Of a stretch of DNA of 64,000 nucleotides, positions 18,526-31,435 are shown in pieces. The stretch is from the NCBI GenBank assembly GCA_028752905.1, contig JAQNBH010000015.1:36624163-36688162 (forward strand), given 5' to 3'. This stretch comes from Cladorhizidae sp. MBARI D1340-BT2 (lineage: Eukaryota > Porifera > Demospongiae > Poecilosclerida > Cladorhizidae). A model generated the notes under the pieces. That model searched no databases, had not been told where the DNA came from, and saw nothing but the letters and a program-made list of their open reading frames with translations. Numbering within the stretch: the stretch's first letter is position 1; each line of letters starts with the position of its first letter. The position numbers were made by a program, and so were the translations under genes.

Positions 18526-21500
18526 CCATGCACAGCTGACAATATTATATAATTATAGCAGCTATTATAAGCATTTGTTCAAGTGTATAGCGAATAGTAG
18601 AACCTGTAGATATGAGATTCATTACAGAGTGTTTCAATATGCCTAGCTGTATAAACCACGACTTTTTCATGTATAATTTTGATGTTTCATTAATAATAGA
18701 GCTATAAGCAGAGCTTAAAAACAGATGTAACAAGAGGGGGGCAGGGCACATTCCACCCTGGATTAATTGTTCCTGGTGAAGGCTATCTCAAACATTAAAT
18801 GATTATTGAGGAAGTTGGTAATTATTCTCGTGGGCTTACAAAAAAGAAATATCATCTGCAACACATGGATCTCAAGTATTCACTTTTTTCAATGTGTGGC
18901 ATGGATTATGGCACATCTCTCCATAATCATCATACCATTTGAATATACTCACTCCCATACCTTGTTATTATCTGAGATAACAGAGCACATGGATAAACTT
19001 ATTACAAGGGGGGACGAAACCATTAAATTTTTAGTACTAAAGTGTTAAAAAAACTTGTGGTTACCCATGGGTGATGAACGCACTGTGCATAGATAGATAG
19101 AAACATTCATAGATATGTCATGTGTGGCAATAACAAATTTTCAATCCAAATCCCCACTGAACATTGGAATAATACATCTATAAAATCAGCATGACTAAAG
19201 TACATGCAAATATCAGTAAAAAGACTACTAATTGGCAAGCGAACAAGCCCTCACAAGGCAGTTGGATGGACAACTTAACATTGCCATGCATGGTGTATGT
19301 ATAATCTATGCATGTATGTATGTATTCACACTATTCAAAATAAGAATGGGACAAGTGTCTTAAATGATGCAGGCTTAATAAATCTGAATGGAACCCCCCA
19401 AAAAATTGGAGGGGAAAAAACTCACTACATGGGCAAGTGAGAATGGTTGCTACTTATGCAGAAAACAGAACTTGCTTATAAAGAAGCTGACATGATTCAA
19501 TATGCAGTGTATTTACTCTGGAATCCACAGTTATGAATATGCTTTGTACTGATATCTTGAAATAGATTAACAAAAATAGAAGATTTTAGATTGTAATAAG
19601 CTTTTCATTTCAAAAGAAATCCTTCCCAAAACAACAAGCAGGCCATCAGTGCAGACTGTGCTGTCACAGTAGTTTGCTATGAATGCTCAGTTTGCCTTTA
19701 TCATTACTGTAAACATGATGGCTGCATCCTGCATTGGCCGAAGAGGAGAAGTGTGTGTGTCTGTGTGCATGCGCATGTGTGTGTGAGAGAGTGAAAAATA
19801 ATATTACTTTGTATCACGTATCTTTACGAGTCCTAATATATAATGCTTGATAGGAGAGAGATGAGGGCTTGGATCTAGAATTACAACCAACATCAACTCG
19901 ATCAGCAGATAAAACTTGGCTCTTTCTAGCTAAATCTCTGTGACAGTTTATGAATTCCCTCACTTCATTCTTTCGCTCGTATCTAGTAATCTAGCTAGCT
20001 TCACTTGAAAATTATTCGTGTTCAAAACTAATCATAACTGTAGTTTATTTTTTATTGCCTTCATTGCTAGCTAGTACTTGCCATCATCCACTATCAAGGA
20101 ACTTCCTTGGGCTCAGGTAAAGCTTCTACACTCCATCTGTCCATGTTTCTACAAAGTAAGGTGTGTCACAAAAATATGCCATTAACTAAACCTTTAGCAT
20201 TGCCTTTGTGAAGCTTCAATGGAGTGCATGTGAGAGAGCTATAGCTGCAAACTTCATCGGCAGCCCTAACTACCGCATTATACTAGGCATGATTCAAAGA
20301 AAGAGATTAACTACTAACTTTCTAAGCACCCACTGCTTACGCTAACTTGAGCCATACAACAATTTTGTTGTCAACTGAGAGTCCATTGAGAATTAATTTT
20401 TTTGGTCTACTTGATCATAGTACTCACATGAATCATGTTTTGCAGGTCTCTCTAAAGATAATTGGTAGGAGGTTGTAGGCTGTGCATATCTACAATGAAC
20501 TCAATGAGTTCCAGCGTCCAGTGGATACCATCAATGACTTCAGGATAGAGTAGGCTTGAGATCAAGATAATTGCTTGAGATAATGATGTGAAGTGATACC
20601 TAATGCTAAAAGCATAATTATTATTATTATTTCATCAAATTATTGTATGTTACTACTCTCAATATTTCTAGCTCTATAATTACACTTGTACCAGGTTTCC
20701 ATGCACAAAGGCAGTGGCTAAGAGGTTGTATTTAAAGGATGTTGTCCACAATGACTACAAGCACTATACTAATATCCCGGGGGTGGGGGGAGTTAGGATC
20801 GCACCTCTCACATGGCCTCTAAAGTGTCTTTCAGTATTGATAAAATCTTATTTCTGGAAAATTAATTCTCTGAAGAATAATTGTGAAGGTTTGATTAGTG
20901 ATTATATACTAAAAAAATTAATTATACCGCAAGATACACAAACACACACGAACAATTTTTATTATCCGTTTAGTCTGGTGACAGTATCAGCCAGGCATTG
21001 GTAGTCTGACATATTGTTGTACACGTATGCAGCCACTCTGACATAGAGCTTTCCCTGATGACCTTCACAGGCACCTATAAGTATACACACATGAATAAAC
21101 ATGCAAAAGTAATAGACCACAAACTCAGTATCTACAAAAGGTCACTTGAAAGTCAACTTATGACAAGAACAAAAAATTAATCAGCTTGCACTATATAAAT
21201 TGGTATACATTTTTATGTTAAATTTCAATTTAATTTCACAACATCTTACAAACAAGCTTTGTCCACAGAGATGGCCAATGTGAGAGGTTCACAAGCAGGT
21301 GACTTTCAAGAACTTCGTGGCCTCATTTTGGGCACAGCTTTAGTTATGGTTTACTAATAACTATATACACAAAGATTATAGGAGCGACGATGTTTTTACA
21401 TAGCCTATGAACTATGCAGTATATAACTACTAATCATTGGTTTGTAGTGGTTGGAGTCTTTCTGCATCATTTTTGCTTAGATGTGGTCTGGGAGTTGGAC

Positions 21501-23756
21501 TACAGCCTGGGAGAAATAATACACAGTGTAGGTACTGCCAATATGCTTATATTATGCAGAAATAATATAAGTTTCCTATCAAGTGTCTCCACAGAGGAAT
21601 ACTTGCCTGGTAAACTCCACCTATATGTAGTGTAAAGATGCAATCCAGACATATGTTTCCTGTTAAGTTTTTTTCACAGAGAAGAAGTACCTGCCAAGTC
21701 TATTTGCAGTGTAAAGACACACTCCAGACATGACTTTTCAAGAGTTTCTACAGAGAAGGTGTACTTGCCAGGTAAAATAAACCACCTCCAGAGTAGTAGC
21801 AGGCCTGGAGCAATAATTTTTTTGTGATGCTTTGCTAATGACGACTGCATGAATTCCAAACTTAAGGTCACATGGCTATTGACCAATCTTGAAGTGCAAC
21901 TATTATAGGCTAGTTAGCTACCACCATAGTCTTGACATATTTAAAAAAAATTAATCTCAGCAACATAATTATTTAGATGATTACAAAAATTATTAGAATA
22001 TGAAATTTGGCATGTCTAAACACTAATAATTATGCAAGTATGTGTTGGACTTATTTCTCCGAATGTTATTAAGCTAAATGTCTCTGGAGATGGATGTGTA
22101 CTGTGGTTATATATAGCATATATCGAACACACCAACTACTTACTTATCTCTGTGTTTCATTAAGCGTGAAGAGTGTGGTTGGGATGCTATAGTTACTCTC
22201 TCTTTCAGTAACCATAACAGAGTAATATAAACTGACATAGCTATAAAAAAAAGCCCTGACGTATATAAATGTCCGTGATAGTTATTGTATTCATGTGGGT
22301 GTATATATATGTTTCTATGGAGACAATCCTGAACAGTTTCATTGTATGGACTGAAAACAGATGAATACATAATTAACACGAGTCATAAAGGAAGTCACAT
22401 GAGGTGCACATGATTCATGACAAGCCTGATAGGTACGTGTTAACTAGCTATGTGATGTGCCAGCTAGTTTATTAAGTGCTTCACATGGACCATTTCTTTA
22501 ATTATCCTGCGCCAAGCATATTAGCCAAGTGCATTAACCATCAATAATGAATAATTATGTGCTAATTTGGGGTATTAATTATAGTATTACGTTGGTTTAT
22601 TATATGATAACTATGCCTGTAATAAAACTATGGAAGTGTTTGAGATTATCTTCTTCTTTCAATTACAAGGAAGAATGTAATGTAATCCACAGGAGCACTG
22701 CAATGTGATTGGACTGCAATTATCGTGGCACGACACATGTTGTGTATATTAGAGACATCAGACACTTTTTTTACCCTGCCCCAAATATAAGGATCAAGAA
22801 TTAGCTATGCCGGACTAGTATTAATGAAATATATATAGTTGTAACTCAGCTAGCACGGGTGGGGGAGATGGAGACATTAAAGCTCCTTTTGTGAATGCTA
22901 TCATAGACTTAAAAAAAAAGAGTGTAAGAACCTTTGGAAAATAAAGTCATGTACATGTGGCATGCTGTGTGATGGATAATACTAACTCAGTGCTAAACTA
23001 TAGAAATGCAGTGTGAATGTTGTCTATGAATATGTATATCATATGTTCTTCACATAGATTTGCTGTACATGCTCCAATGCTATTGGCATTCTAGCAGAGA
23101 AACTTGAGGTCCAACTGGAAATAATCTCATCATCTACAATTACTTTCTACTGAAAATGTACTCACCACTTGCTCATATTTCTGGAATGTATGCCAACTGA
23201 GAGTTTGATGAGAGTTGATCTAGCTCTCTACTGAAAGAACTGTGAGGGTCAGGTAGAGTAGCAGCAAGTGTGATCAGACAGTGGAAGCAAAGGCTGAGAG
23301 CAAGATGACATCATCGTGAAGATTTTATAGAAATGAGCGAGAGAAGATAACTGAACAGTGACAAGTAGGTGTAGGTGAAAGTCATGGGCAGTGTACAACA
23401 ATACTTAGACAGTGAAGAGCAGAGCAGTAAAACAAAGTGCATTCCCAACAACATCAACAGAAAGTAAAACTGAGCTACAATAACTAGACAGGTGAAGGGA
23501 CATGGTATATTCCGGGAGAGAGGCTAATAATTTGAACCCGTGCGGAGCAGAATCAAGAGAGACTGAGGTAAGGTGGACATGCAAGGAGGGAGCAAGAAAG
23601 CAGATGAAACATATTTATTGATGAGACAATGTAACTTGCCTGAATATAGCACATTTATGTGCACTACCAGGACCATGTTATCCGCAAAGGACTTGTTGTT
23701 TGCTCACATTTATTTAGATATCAATCATTGTCGTAAGTATATAATGTTAGTGAAAT
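18526..23756. other. 3' spacer of block A, no convincing gene
   Basis: Matches 54760-59600 in block D and parts of 41141-46360 in block B. It contains a GT-rich tract at 19756-19790, a decayed minus-strand TM-like frame at 19064-19245 and an imperfect tandem repeat at 21571-21780. It also holds decayed homologues of the minus-strand first-exon candidate at 59015-59165 (near 23165-23310) and of the 45916-46200 frame (near 22470-22690). In this block those frames carry stops, so I call none of them genes here. Confidence 0.5.
21571..21780. repeat. imperfect tandem repeat of about 80 bp
   Basis: About two and a half units, each with (T/C)CTACAGAGAA or CCACAGAGGA, then TACTTGCC(T/A)GGT or a variant, then GTGTAAAGA and CCAGACAT. 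The same array is present in block D at about 57405-57610, so it is old. No coding role is supported. Confidence 0.55.
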
Positions 23757-24315
23757 TGAATCTTATGCCACCATCAAAATTAGAGGTTCACTGTAAGAAA
23801 TAAGCTGGACTCTTTCAGCCACTCCTACTACTAGAGGATATATCCGAGTGGTCCTTTTACTGGTGCAACAATAACAAATCCTCACACGTACATGGCATTA
23901 ATAATGCAAGTTGGTGAGCTTATTACTGTTCATTTGGTGGCCATGTCGGAACTCTTTTTTAGTGATGTACTGGGACCAATATCAAGCACTATACGAGGTG
24001 AGGAGATTGCAATCACATTAGACTTTGCGCTGTTAGCATTCCCCACACCAGATTTACTGGCTCCGATCATCACATCATCATCAGTGACTGCCACTTCAGC
24101 CTCTCTAGTTTTGGCCCAGCCTATGGACAGCCTACCAGCAGACCAGTACACAGTGATGACCCTCACTAGAATAACAGGTGTTCAGCACTCCTCTGACTCA
24201 GTGCTGTTGGAGGGGCTGGAAGAGTCCAGTGAGTACTCTGTAAGTGTCATTGCCAGAACATTTGATCTGACAAGGTCAATAATAAGTGAAGCAGACATCA
24301 CCACACTAACAGCAG
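23757..24315 (+). pseudogene. partial receptor copy C: FN3-1 and FN3-2 exons
   Basis: Two FN3 exons of a further copy. FN3-1 (about 23757-23997) has TCACTGTAAGAAATAAGCTG, an extra base relative to copy A's TCACTGTAGAAATAAGC that breaks the frame. FN3-2 (24052-24315) is open with a 36-nt in-frame deletion (ITGVQHSSDSVLLEG) and keeps its GTGAGC donor. No signal-peptide exon lies upstream, and the sequence downstream changes to the inverted 3' module at 24490. The matching piece after block D is 59609-60231. Confidence 0.8.
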
Positions 24316-24489
24316 GTGAGCATACTGGCTGATACTCATTTAACTGTAATCACCTTAATATATTCCTCCAACTAATTGTTTATTTATTTCTACTCTTAAT
24401 AATAGATCTTGGCTATTGAAATATTATTTATAAATAATCAAATATTTCTCACTTTTTTTCAGCTGTGTATATAGTTATCTCTGAAAGTA

Positions 24490-26100
24490 AGATATGAATT
24501 TTGAAATTCATGGCATGAATTCCAAAAATTGCAAAACTTTAGCTGGTTGGCTCACTAAGATGGTTCTCACCTTTGATGGATCTGGCTCTAAACCTCTCTC
24601 TGTGGCCACATGCATGATGAAGCAATGTTGCAGCCAACTTTGTCTGCAATTTGTTAATCTCTGCAACAGCTGTCTGGTGGGTTTTGATCTTGATTCATCT
24701 GGGTCACTATACGACTGCAAAGTTTTTGGCTATTATATTAACACATGCTAGCCTTTAATATGCTCATCCATATGCTCTGATATCTCGGGTGATAACAACA
24801 TTAAATGGTATGGGAGTGAGGGTATTCAAATGGAATGTTGATTATGGAGAGAAATTATGATGCTTCATCCAGAGCAATGTGCCATAATCCATGCCACACA
24901 TGGAAAAATGTGAATACTTGAGATCCATGTGCCTCAGATGATATTTCTTTTATTGTAAGCCCAAGAATAAATGTACCAACTTCCTCAATAATTAACTTGA
25001 CTCGATGTTTCAGATAGCCTTCACCAGGAACAATTAATCCACGGTGGAATGCCCCCTGCCCCCCTCTTGTTACATCTGTTTTTAAGCTCTGCTTATGGCT
25101 CTATTATTAATGAAACATCAAAATATATACATGAAAGGTCATGGATTTATACAGCTAGGTATATTAAGTCATATGAAACACTCTGTAATAAATCTCATAT
25201 CTACATGTTCTAATATTCACTATACACTTGAACAAATGCTTATAATTGCTGCTATAATAATATTATTGTCAGCAGTGCATGGTTAGATATTGTCATACAC
25301 TCCTTCATGTTCTATGGTTGCAGGAGGAACCCCCTGGGAGGTCTGCCCTGATGCAGAGACTTGTCCATATGCTTGACACTCCTTCAATTCCATTACTTGT
25401 CTGTGAAAGTGAAAGTCAACATGATATTCACTAACATTTACAATAACAAGTTTGCAACATACTTGCTATTGACATTTCATAGTGACTGGGAATTTCCTGC
25501 AGGCTACTGAGATATTACATCAATCACATTTTAATAATAAATTTGATGTTATTAACAAGCTCTCACCTATTGTGGTTCCTGTGATGTAACACAACTAACA
25601 CCAGTGTTAGGATGATTGAATACAAAACAACGGTGAGGATGACAACAGCCACTGCAGTGATAGCAACTGTATATATATACACATAGAGAAGACATTCCAC
25701 AATATTTTCTGAGATATTATAAGAATGAGCTACCATGTTTACCAGGCAATGAGTCACATTAGCCTCCTCTTCAATTAAGGCAAGCATCTCATACCACAAG
25801 CTATATTAGGTCCAACAGTGGGTGTGACCTCAACAAGCACATGAAATTATACAAAAGTTGTGATGTGTTTATGGTGGTATCCATAAGCAAGAATGTACAA
25901 ATTACATCTCAGGCTTCTAACTATATTTAGTGGGGATTTAAAGAAGTGCAGAGAATCATTCTGCTGCCCTCATGGAAAGCTACATAACTTCTTCACCTTC
26001 AGTGCTGTTCAGCTTTGCATGTATGACCTAATAAATAGATATTATGGTTATTGGATGTAACTTTATATGCGAGAAAAATTAAGCAGATAATTTATGGTGG
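24490..26100 (-). pseudogene. inverted copy of the receptor 3' module (TM, 42-nt exon, tail, 3' flank)
   Basis: Read on the minus strand, the segment reproduces the end of the receptor gene and its 3' flank, as in 40080-41990. The TM exon is 25567-25666 (open, AITAVAVVILTVVLYSIILT). The 42-nt exon is near 25475-25516 but is one base short (TATGAAATGTC for TATGAAGATGTC), so its frame is lost. The tail exon is 25283-25400 and ends in the intact Y-D-N-I and stop. The orientation is opposite to every other copy, so this is an inversion or inverted duplication. Confidence 0.85.
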
Positions 26101-26559
26101 TTGTTACAGGAAGTCATAGATGTCCATAAAAGTAGGTCTTGTTTAAAGCTAAATAAATCACCATGAAACAGATTTCTGTGGTGTCAAATTTAAACTTTAA
26201 GTTTATTATGTTCAGAAGTTTGCGGACAATGAAAATATTGTCGCCATGGCAACCAGTTCATTAGTTAATAAGGGCTTGATTAATTAATCTTTGATGTATA
26301 AAATAGCTGTGAGTTTGAGCTAGGGATTTATAATTTTGGTGTGTGGTTTAATTAACCAAAATTTTAGTTGAAGGTCTTATTTTAAAGATAAGATGAAAAA
26401 TCTATTTTCCTGGGCCTTTTTTTTTTTTGAGGTCTATGAAATTGAGTAGAAAATTTTCTTGCAAGTGAGCTTATTGTTATAATTTATAATTATGTTGCAT
26501 TTAATCATCAATAAAACTGTTAAAACAGATTTCAATTTTTTTTTTACAGAGTAAATGGA
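26101..26559. other. no gene recognised
   Basis: AT-rich sequence with T-runs (26418-26430). No open frame of interest and no paralogue found in the window. Confidence 0.4.
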
Positions 26560-26994
26560 CAATAATTTAGTTCAGTTTCAGGTATCGAGGGCAGCCTCAG
26601 TTCTATATTTTCAAGGACAAGTGAACTCTGTTCAGTTTCTAGAAGTAAGAACAACAGAACAGTATACAATATCTTAGACCATGCTATTAAAATTTTCTAT
26701 GATCATTTTTACATATATAACTGCTCATTTCTTTGCTATATAGCAGCTGCAGAAGATTGAGATTGCAGCTGCACTATTTAAGCAAGCTAGATTGTGGACC
26801 AGTTATGGGACCTCTTCCAAAAACAGGGCTAACTTGCTCAGCTTCGAGGCAACGACACGATCGTGTTTATTGTGCACTAGTGCGTTTCTGGCATTGCGAT
26901 ATTTACCTATTTCGAGAGAATTAGCTGATGGCAATGCAATTTGGAGTCTTCTGTAATAAAATTATAATAAAAATGTGGATACACTGTTGCAAGC
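26560..26994. repeat. dispersed repeat R1, partial copy, cut by the hAT element
   Basis: The region matches 47590-47960: TTCTATAT...TTCAAGGACAAGTGAA, GCAGAAGATTGAGATTGCAG and GCTTCGAGGCAACGACA are shared. The homology stops at CTGTTGCAAGC, where the hAT-type end CAGGGGCTGAGAC begins at 26995. At 47960 the same sequence continues uninterrupted, so R1 was the insertion target. Confidence 0.7.
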
Positions 26995-29900
26995 CAGGGG
27001 CTGAGACACCACTTTTAAAGTGGGGGGGCTGGCAATTTAGGGGGGTATGAACCTGATGCAGCTGCAGGGAGTGGATGTGGGAGGTAACAACCTAGAGGAG
27101 CTGTATTTTGTCGAAACGAATGTTGAAATGAACAGTGAAAAATAGTTTTAATCATAATTATTTTTGCGCTCATCATATGCTCGCTCATTATATGCTGACA
27201 CAAATATCTTGGCTACAGAAATCAAATCTAATGAGTCTGTAAATTCTTTGTGCACATGAAGCATCAAACAGTTATTCAACCGTTTTTCAGTCATGGTTGA
27301 ACATAAGTAGGTAAAGAGACGCTTGAGTGCATAAAATGTTCTTTCAGCTGTAGCAGATGTGAGGGGTATGGTAAGAGAGAGTCGAAGCAATTTGTGTACA
27401 GAAGGTAACATTTCTTTGAATAGTTCATTGCTGTTCATGGCTTCACACACAGTGTGTATTGAAGTGACAGTCTTTACTTCTGGTGTACCTTTCTTGATGA
27501 CGTCGGGAAGAAGTGCTAACTACACCTTTAACTCTTCAAGGTCTACATCATTTTTTAAGCAAGACTCCCCGATTTTTGTTACTTCATTCTTGAAATCTTT
27601 CTTGTTTGCTGCCTTCATAAGTGCTTGCTCCATTGATACCACTGATGGAATCTGTTTGGTTTCAAAATGATTTTGAAGTTCACCAGAGAGTCGATCACAG
27701 GCTTCAAAGTAGAATTTTCTGTAGTAGACCTTCGCTGAATTGAACTGATAGGGTTCACTTCCACTGTCATAACATGCAGGTTGTTTCCTACTCCTAGGTA
27801 GCACGGGTTGTCCAATTCCCTCCTTCTCAGAAAATTGAATACACCCTTCGTAGAATCGATTGAACTCTTCCTCAGATCGGATACGTTTGAAAAAATTCTT
27901 TGCTGTTTCAACAGCAGCTAGAGCATCTTGAATTGCTATGTTTTTCTTTTGTAGAACAAGTGATACTTGTTTGGCTGCACTGAACAATCCGTGGCTGAGC
28001 ATGAGGCCAAATAGTGTATTAAACTTTTCGAGTGACTGCAGCAAACCATTTGTTTTCATGCCATACTCATCATGGGTGGTTGCATGAATTTCTTCTAATG
28101 TCTGTAGAAGCACACCATAATCTTTGAGAATAGCATTAATTGTTGAGGTTTAAGCAGTCCACCTTGTTGGGCAAAACAACTTTAGGCTCACTGTGTCATC
28201 ACATGCTTGCTGGAGCTTTGAAGAGAACAGATGAGATCTTTTGGGAGAAAATAAAATTAGTTAGCTCACTGTGTCCAAAGCATCTCTTATGCATACTATG
28301 CCTTCCAGTTCCCTGAAGACACAAATTCAAAGAATGGGTGAAACAGTGCACAGATATGGCTGCCGGATTTTTCCTTAAGGGGGTCCACTACCCCCAAAAC
28401 AATTTTTTTGTTTTTTTTTGGTTTCCCCCCAAAATATGTATGATGACAGTACATGCAAGATGCTGCCTTCCAAATTTGAGAAGATTTGGATGCTCTATTC
28501 TGGACTTATACTAACTTGAGTACTCCCGATTTGCGAAGAAGACGCTTCACGTAATAGTGAGTTTCAATGGCCGCGGAGACAGACAAGGGAAGCAAACCAG
28601 TGATTCTGGTCATCCCCCTAGGAAGCGGCCTATATAGGACAGACCAAACTTCCCCTCCCTATTCTTGATTTTTCTAGTATGTATATGTATAGTTATACCA
28701 CTTTAGGTGTTTTTTTAATGGTATGGTCAGTTCAACCATTAAAATACTAGACTAGTCCTTAAAATGCCTGTTCCGAAAAAGTTGTTGTTTTTTGGCCAAG
28801 CACGGTTCTCCCTGCTTCATATTTGGAGTAATCAGACAAAATTATATAGATTCTGTTTCCTCTCAATGAGAGCTACAAGATGACATCCTCTGTTTTTAAT
28901 TTTAAGCAAGTATGATGTCAACAGGTACAAAAAAAAATATGAAAATGCTACCCAAGAAATTGCAATAGTTTTTAAAGTCCATGATCACACTATTAAAAAA
29001 AAACTCAATGTTATATTTTGTTTCTTACTTTGTAATTTCCCCTGTGTTAAGTTGTGAAATCCCAAGTAAACTAGTCTCCAAATATGACCGTCCTCGTGAA
29101 ATCTTAAATGTTCACTAAGTCCGGATCAGTTGTAGCTGGGTAGTTGGCACAGCACCAGAAGGTAGGTCTGTGTATAGGTACACATCATACAATATTTCAA
29201 ATAAAAATTCTGAAGCAGAGAGAAGTTGTGTTGTTTTTTTTGTTTTTTTTTTGGGTAGTGGACCCCCTTAAAAATCGTGCTACTACTCCTGTTCGTTTCC
29301 CTTGCATATTGGCTGCACCATCATAATTATGCTTGCCCCCGACATAAATCTAATGAAAGGCTACACCTTATAAGGAGATCTTTGATCACCATAAATAAGG
29401 TCTCGGTTTTTGTATCAGGTACTCGGAATAAGCCTATGGGATCTTCAAGAACTTCATACTGATCATTCATCCAGCGTATTGGCTGTTCAGTATGGCAAAC
29501 ATCAGTTGCTTCATCTGCAATAACTGAAAACCATGCAGGGCTTCCTTCCTTCATTTTTTTCAATATGTTGCGTAGCAAATTTTGAAAGACGCTCATTTAC
29601 GGTTCATTTACGGTTTGATAACAAGTGTAGCGATTTTTCCTTGACCTAGGTTTTAACCACTTCATCTTCATAGCTCCACATTAGCATTAGTTGCTTCAGA
29701 TTTCCTTTAGGCTCAGTATGGCCTAGAAGGGTTGCCACATAAGAAATTGTATTCCCTTCATTTGCTTTAAAAGACCTGCTCTTCGCATTTGTTGCTGATC
29801 TTTCAATTGTGCACTTAACTGGCTCCCAATTGTAGGTCTTCCTTGCTATCCATTACATTTTAGCCGAGAGGGATCCTTCATGAGATTTAAAATTCTATAT

Positions 29901-30308
29901 GGCTTTTTTCCAATTTTTTGGAAACCATTTTCAATGAACACATTATCTGAAGACGTACACACACTAAGCCATGGAAATTGTTTAAACCAACTCGATTTGT
30001 TTCATGCTCAATGTTTTCAGTATAATCTTACCATTAGCTTTCTCTTCACTGGTACAACACTGTGATGAACAGCCTACATCTTCTGGTGTGGTATTCTGTC
30101 CTTCTGATAAACTTATGGCATCGGATTTGAATGGGGTGTCATCTTGCTCAGATGCAATCATTGGAACAGGGTCTAACTCATCTTCCGAGTCCAACTCTCC
30201 TTGGTGATTCTTCTTGCTTTCTTGGGTGCTGACAAAAAGCTCAATAGGGATACCTGAGGCTGTGACTGTTTTGCCATCTTTAAAATGGAGAGCAGCTGGA
30301 ACTATCAC
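26995..30308 (-). mobile_element. hAT transposon with broken DUF4371/hATC transposase
   Basis: Minus-strand pseudogene. Its N-terminal part is at 30308-29982 (acidic, E-D-E-L-D). A DUF4371 segment at 29596-29327 has FSVIADEATDV, then EDPIGLFRVPDTKTETLF and RCSLSLDLCRGQA. The next part continues after an inserted element with ENPAAISVHC near 28370. A middle region lies at 28113-27520. The C-terminal hAT dimerisation domain is at 27450-27148 (LTIPLTSATAERTFYALKRL). The right terminal repeat CAGGGGCTGAGAC is at 26995; no matching end was found beyond 30308. The frame has several shifts and stops and is split by the 28379-29267 insertion, so it is inactive. The type matches ZMYM1-like domesticated and hAT transposases. 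Confidence 0.85.
28379..29267. mobile_element. 889-bp TTAA-flanked (piggyBac-like) non-autonomous element inside the hAT transposase
   Basis: The ends are GGGGGTCCACTACCC at 28379 and its inverse GGGTAGTGGACCCCC ending at 29267, a 15-bp perfect TIR. TTAA lies directly outside each end (28375-28378 and 29268-29271), the exact target duplication of piggyBac-type transposons. Removing the element and one TTAA rejoins hAT transposase coding sequence (a G-V-A-R-F stretch to K-E-N-P-A-A). No open frame of note lies inside. Other TTAA-targeting families, such as Kolobok, cannot be excluded. Confidence 0.85.
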
Positions 30309-30748
30309 ATGATATAGTAATCACTATAGATAGTAATTATTAAATGTAGGTGTCAATTGTCATGTCAAACCACAATAATACAGGTTTGCTAATCAGCTGG
30401 TCAATCACAGCATTCCCAAATTCATTCCCAAATTTTAGAATAATATATACCCTTACTGAAGGAACAGCGCAGCAACATGAGAAACTTTGGGACTTTATGA
30501 AGGCATCAACAGCTGCTGAGAAACTGATAGAACAAGTACCTAATGCAGATGCTTGTGTCCATCTTCTAGCACCTTCAGTGAGAGAGGCTGGTGCTTGGTT
30601 GAATGTTCTATCAATATCATCCTTGGGCTTGCACATGGACAATGACACTGTCAGAGTAGCTGTTGGCCTAATATCCTTGATATTTAATCAAGGCGATACA
30701 CACAACACACTTACACACACACACACACACACATACAGTAATATCTAG
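30309..30748 (+). pseudogene. retroelement-derived fragment (R-E-A-G-A-W-L-N-V-L motif)
   Basis: The open frame 30350-30748 contains PSVREAGAWLNVLSISSLGL followed by a D-N-D-T-V-R-V-A-V-G-L segment. I recognise this as the stretch downstream of reverse transcriptase in retroelement proteins of sponges and cnidarians, typically A-W-L-x-x-L-P-(I/L)-S-S-L-G-L-(R)-x-D. The usual following residues and cysteine cluster are absent; the frame runs into a CA repeat. It is a truncated fragment, and the family call is from memory. Confidence 0.5.
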
Positions 30749-31400
30749 TCAAGGGGGGGGAACAAATATGTAATCAAGGGGAAACACCTATGTCAGGATC
30801 TAATTAAAGGGAAACACATGAACATCTATTAACAAGGAGAAATATAACCCGAATACATACCACTAAAAACATAGAATCAATTTTGTCTGTAACTATTGAT
30901 CCAGACAAAATAATTAGTATTTAAAACAAGGAATAATCACATTCAAACCCAAGAAAGGGATATCACTACACATAGAATGTCCCACACCAAAAACCACTAT
31001 TGGTTGATTCCATTTATACGCAAGTCAATCATCCTGAGGAGTGGAGCTCAAATGAGAGTCATCCATTAGCACTCAGGTCAATCATCCAGACAAAACTAAG
31101 GAGTGGAGTTTAATGATGTACTCTAGAGCCATCCAGACTCAAGACAGATACACCGCTGTACCATGTCACAGGGAAATGGAAATCTTTAACCTGATAATTT
31201 ATCATTCCATATTATTATAGTAAAAATCAATGAAGTATAGCACTAAAGAGACAGAAATCCACTCACACATATGCACGCACATGCACACACACACACACAC
31301 ACAGACCAAAAACATACACACAAAACCACTGACATAAACGTACCTACTGACAATAAAACACCCACGCATACACATACACACGCACACACAGTGAAGACCA
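30708..31400. repeat. CA microsatellites and low-complexity sequence
   Basis: CA runs lie at 30712-30733, 31270-31302 and 31366-31390. The sequence between is AT-rich. Frames crossing these tracts are low-complexity and not genes. Confidence 0.8.
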
Positions 31401-31435
31401 ATATTACAATACTGCTTTTTTAAATATTGGTCTTC
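31393..31435. repeat. 13-bp-arm inverted repeat
   Basis: GAAGACCAATATT (31393-31405) and AATATTGGTCTTC (31423-31435) are exact inverse complements around a 17-nt loop. The right arm with its flank (TTGGTCTTCATTATA) also marks repeat R1 near 150 and, with one change, near 47292, so this is probably an edge of that repeat family. Confidence 0.85.

Larger units (their letters stand above)
5270..24315 (+). repeat. segmental duplication block A (receptor copy A plus partial next copy)
   Basis: This is one unit of a tandem segmental duplication. It begins near GGAATACTCAGACACAGGG (about 5278), which recurs at 32024 in block B. The 5' flank (6100-7975) matches 32450-34001 and 51000-53119. The gene matches copies B and D. 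The 3' spacer (19060-23750) matches 55100-59560 in D and, with a deletion of about 2 kb, 44640-46360 in B. The block ends with a partial next copy at 23757-24315, as block D ends with 59609-60231. Copies differ by many indels and separate transposon insertions, so the duplication is not recent. Confidence 0.85.

Noticed and set aside
20714..21004. 96-aa plus-strand frame in the block A spacer
   Set aside because: The homologous sequence in block D (about 56795-56930) has different indels and no matching frame.
27359..27670. Plus-strand 103-aa frame
   Set aside because: Antisense shadow of the hAT transposase C-terminal region.
31202..31387. Cys/Val/Met-rich minus-strand protein
   Set aside because: Encoded by a CA microsatellite.
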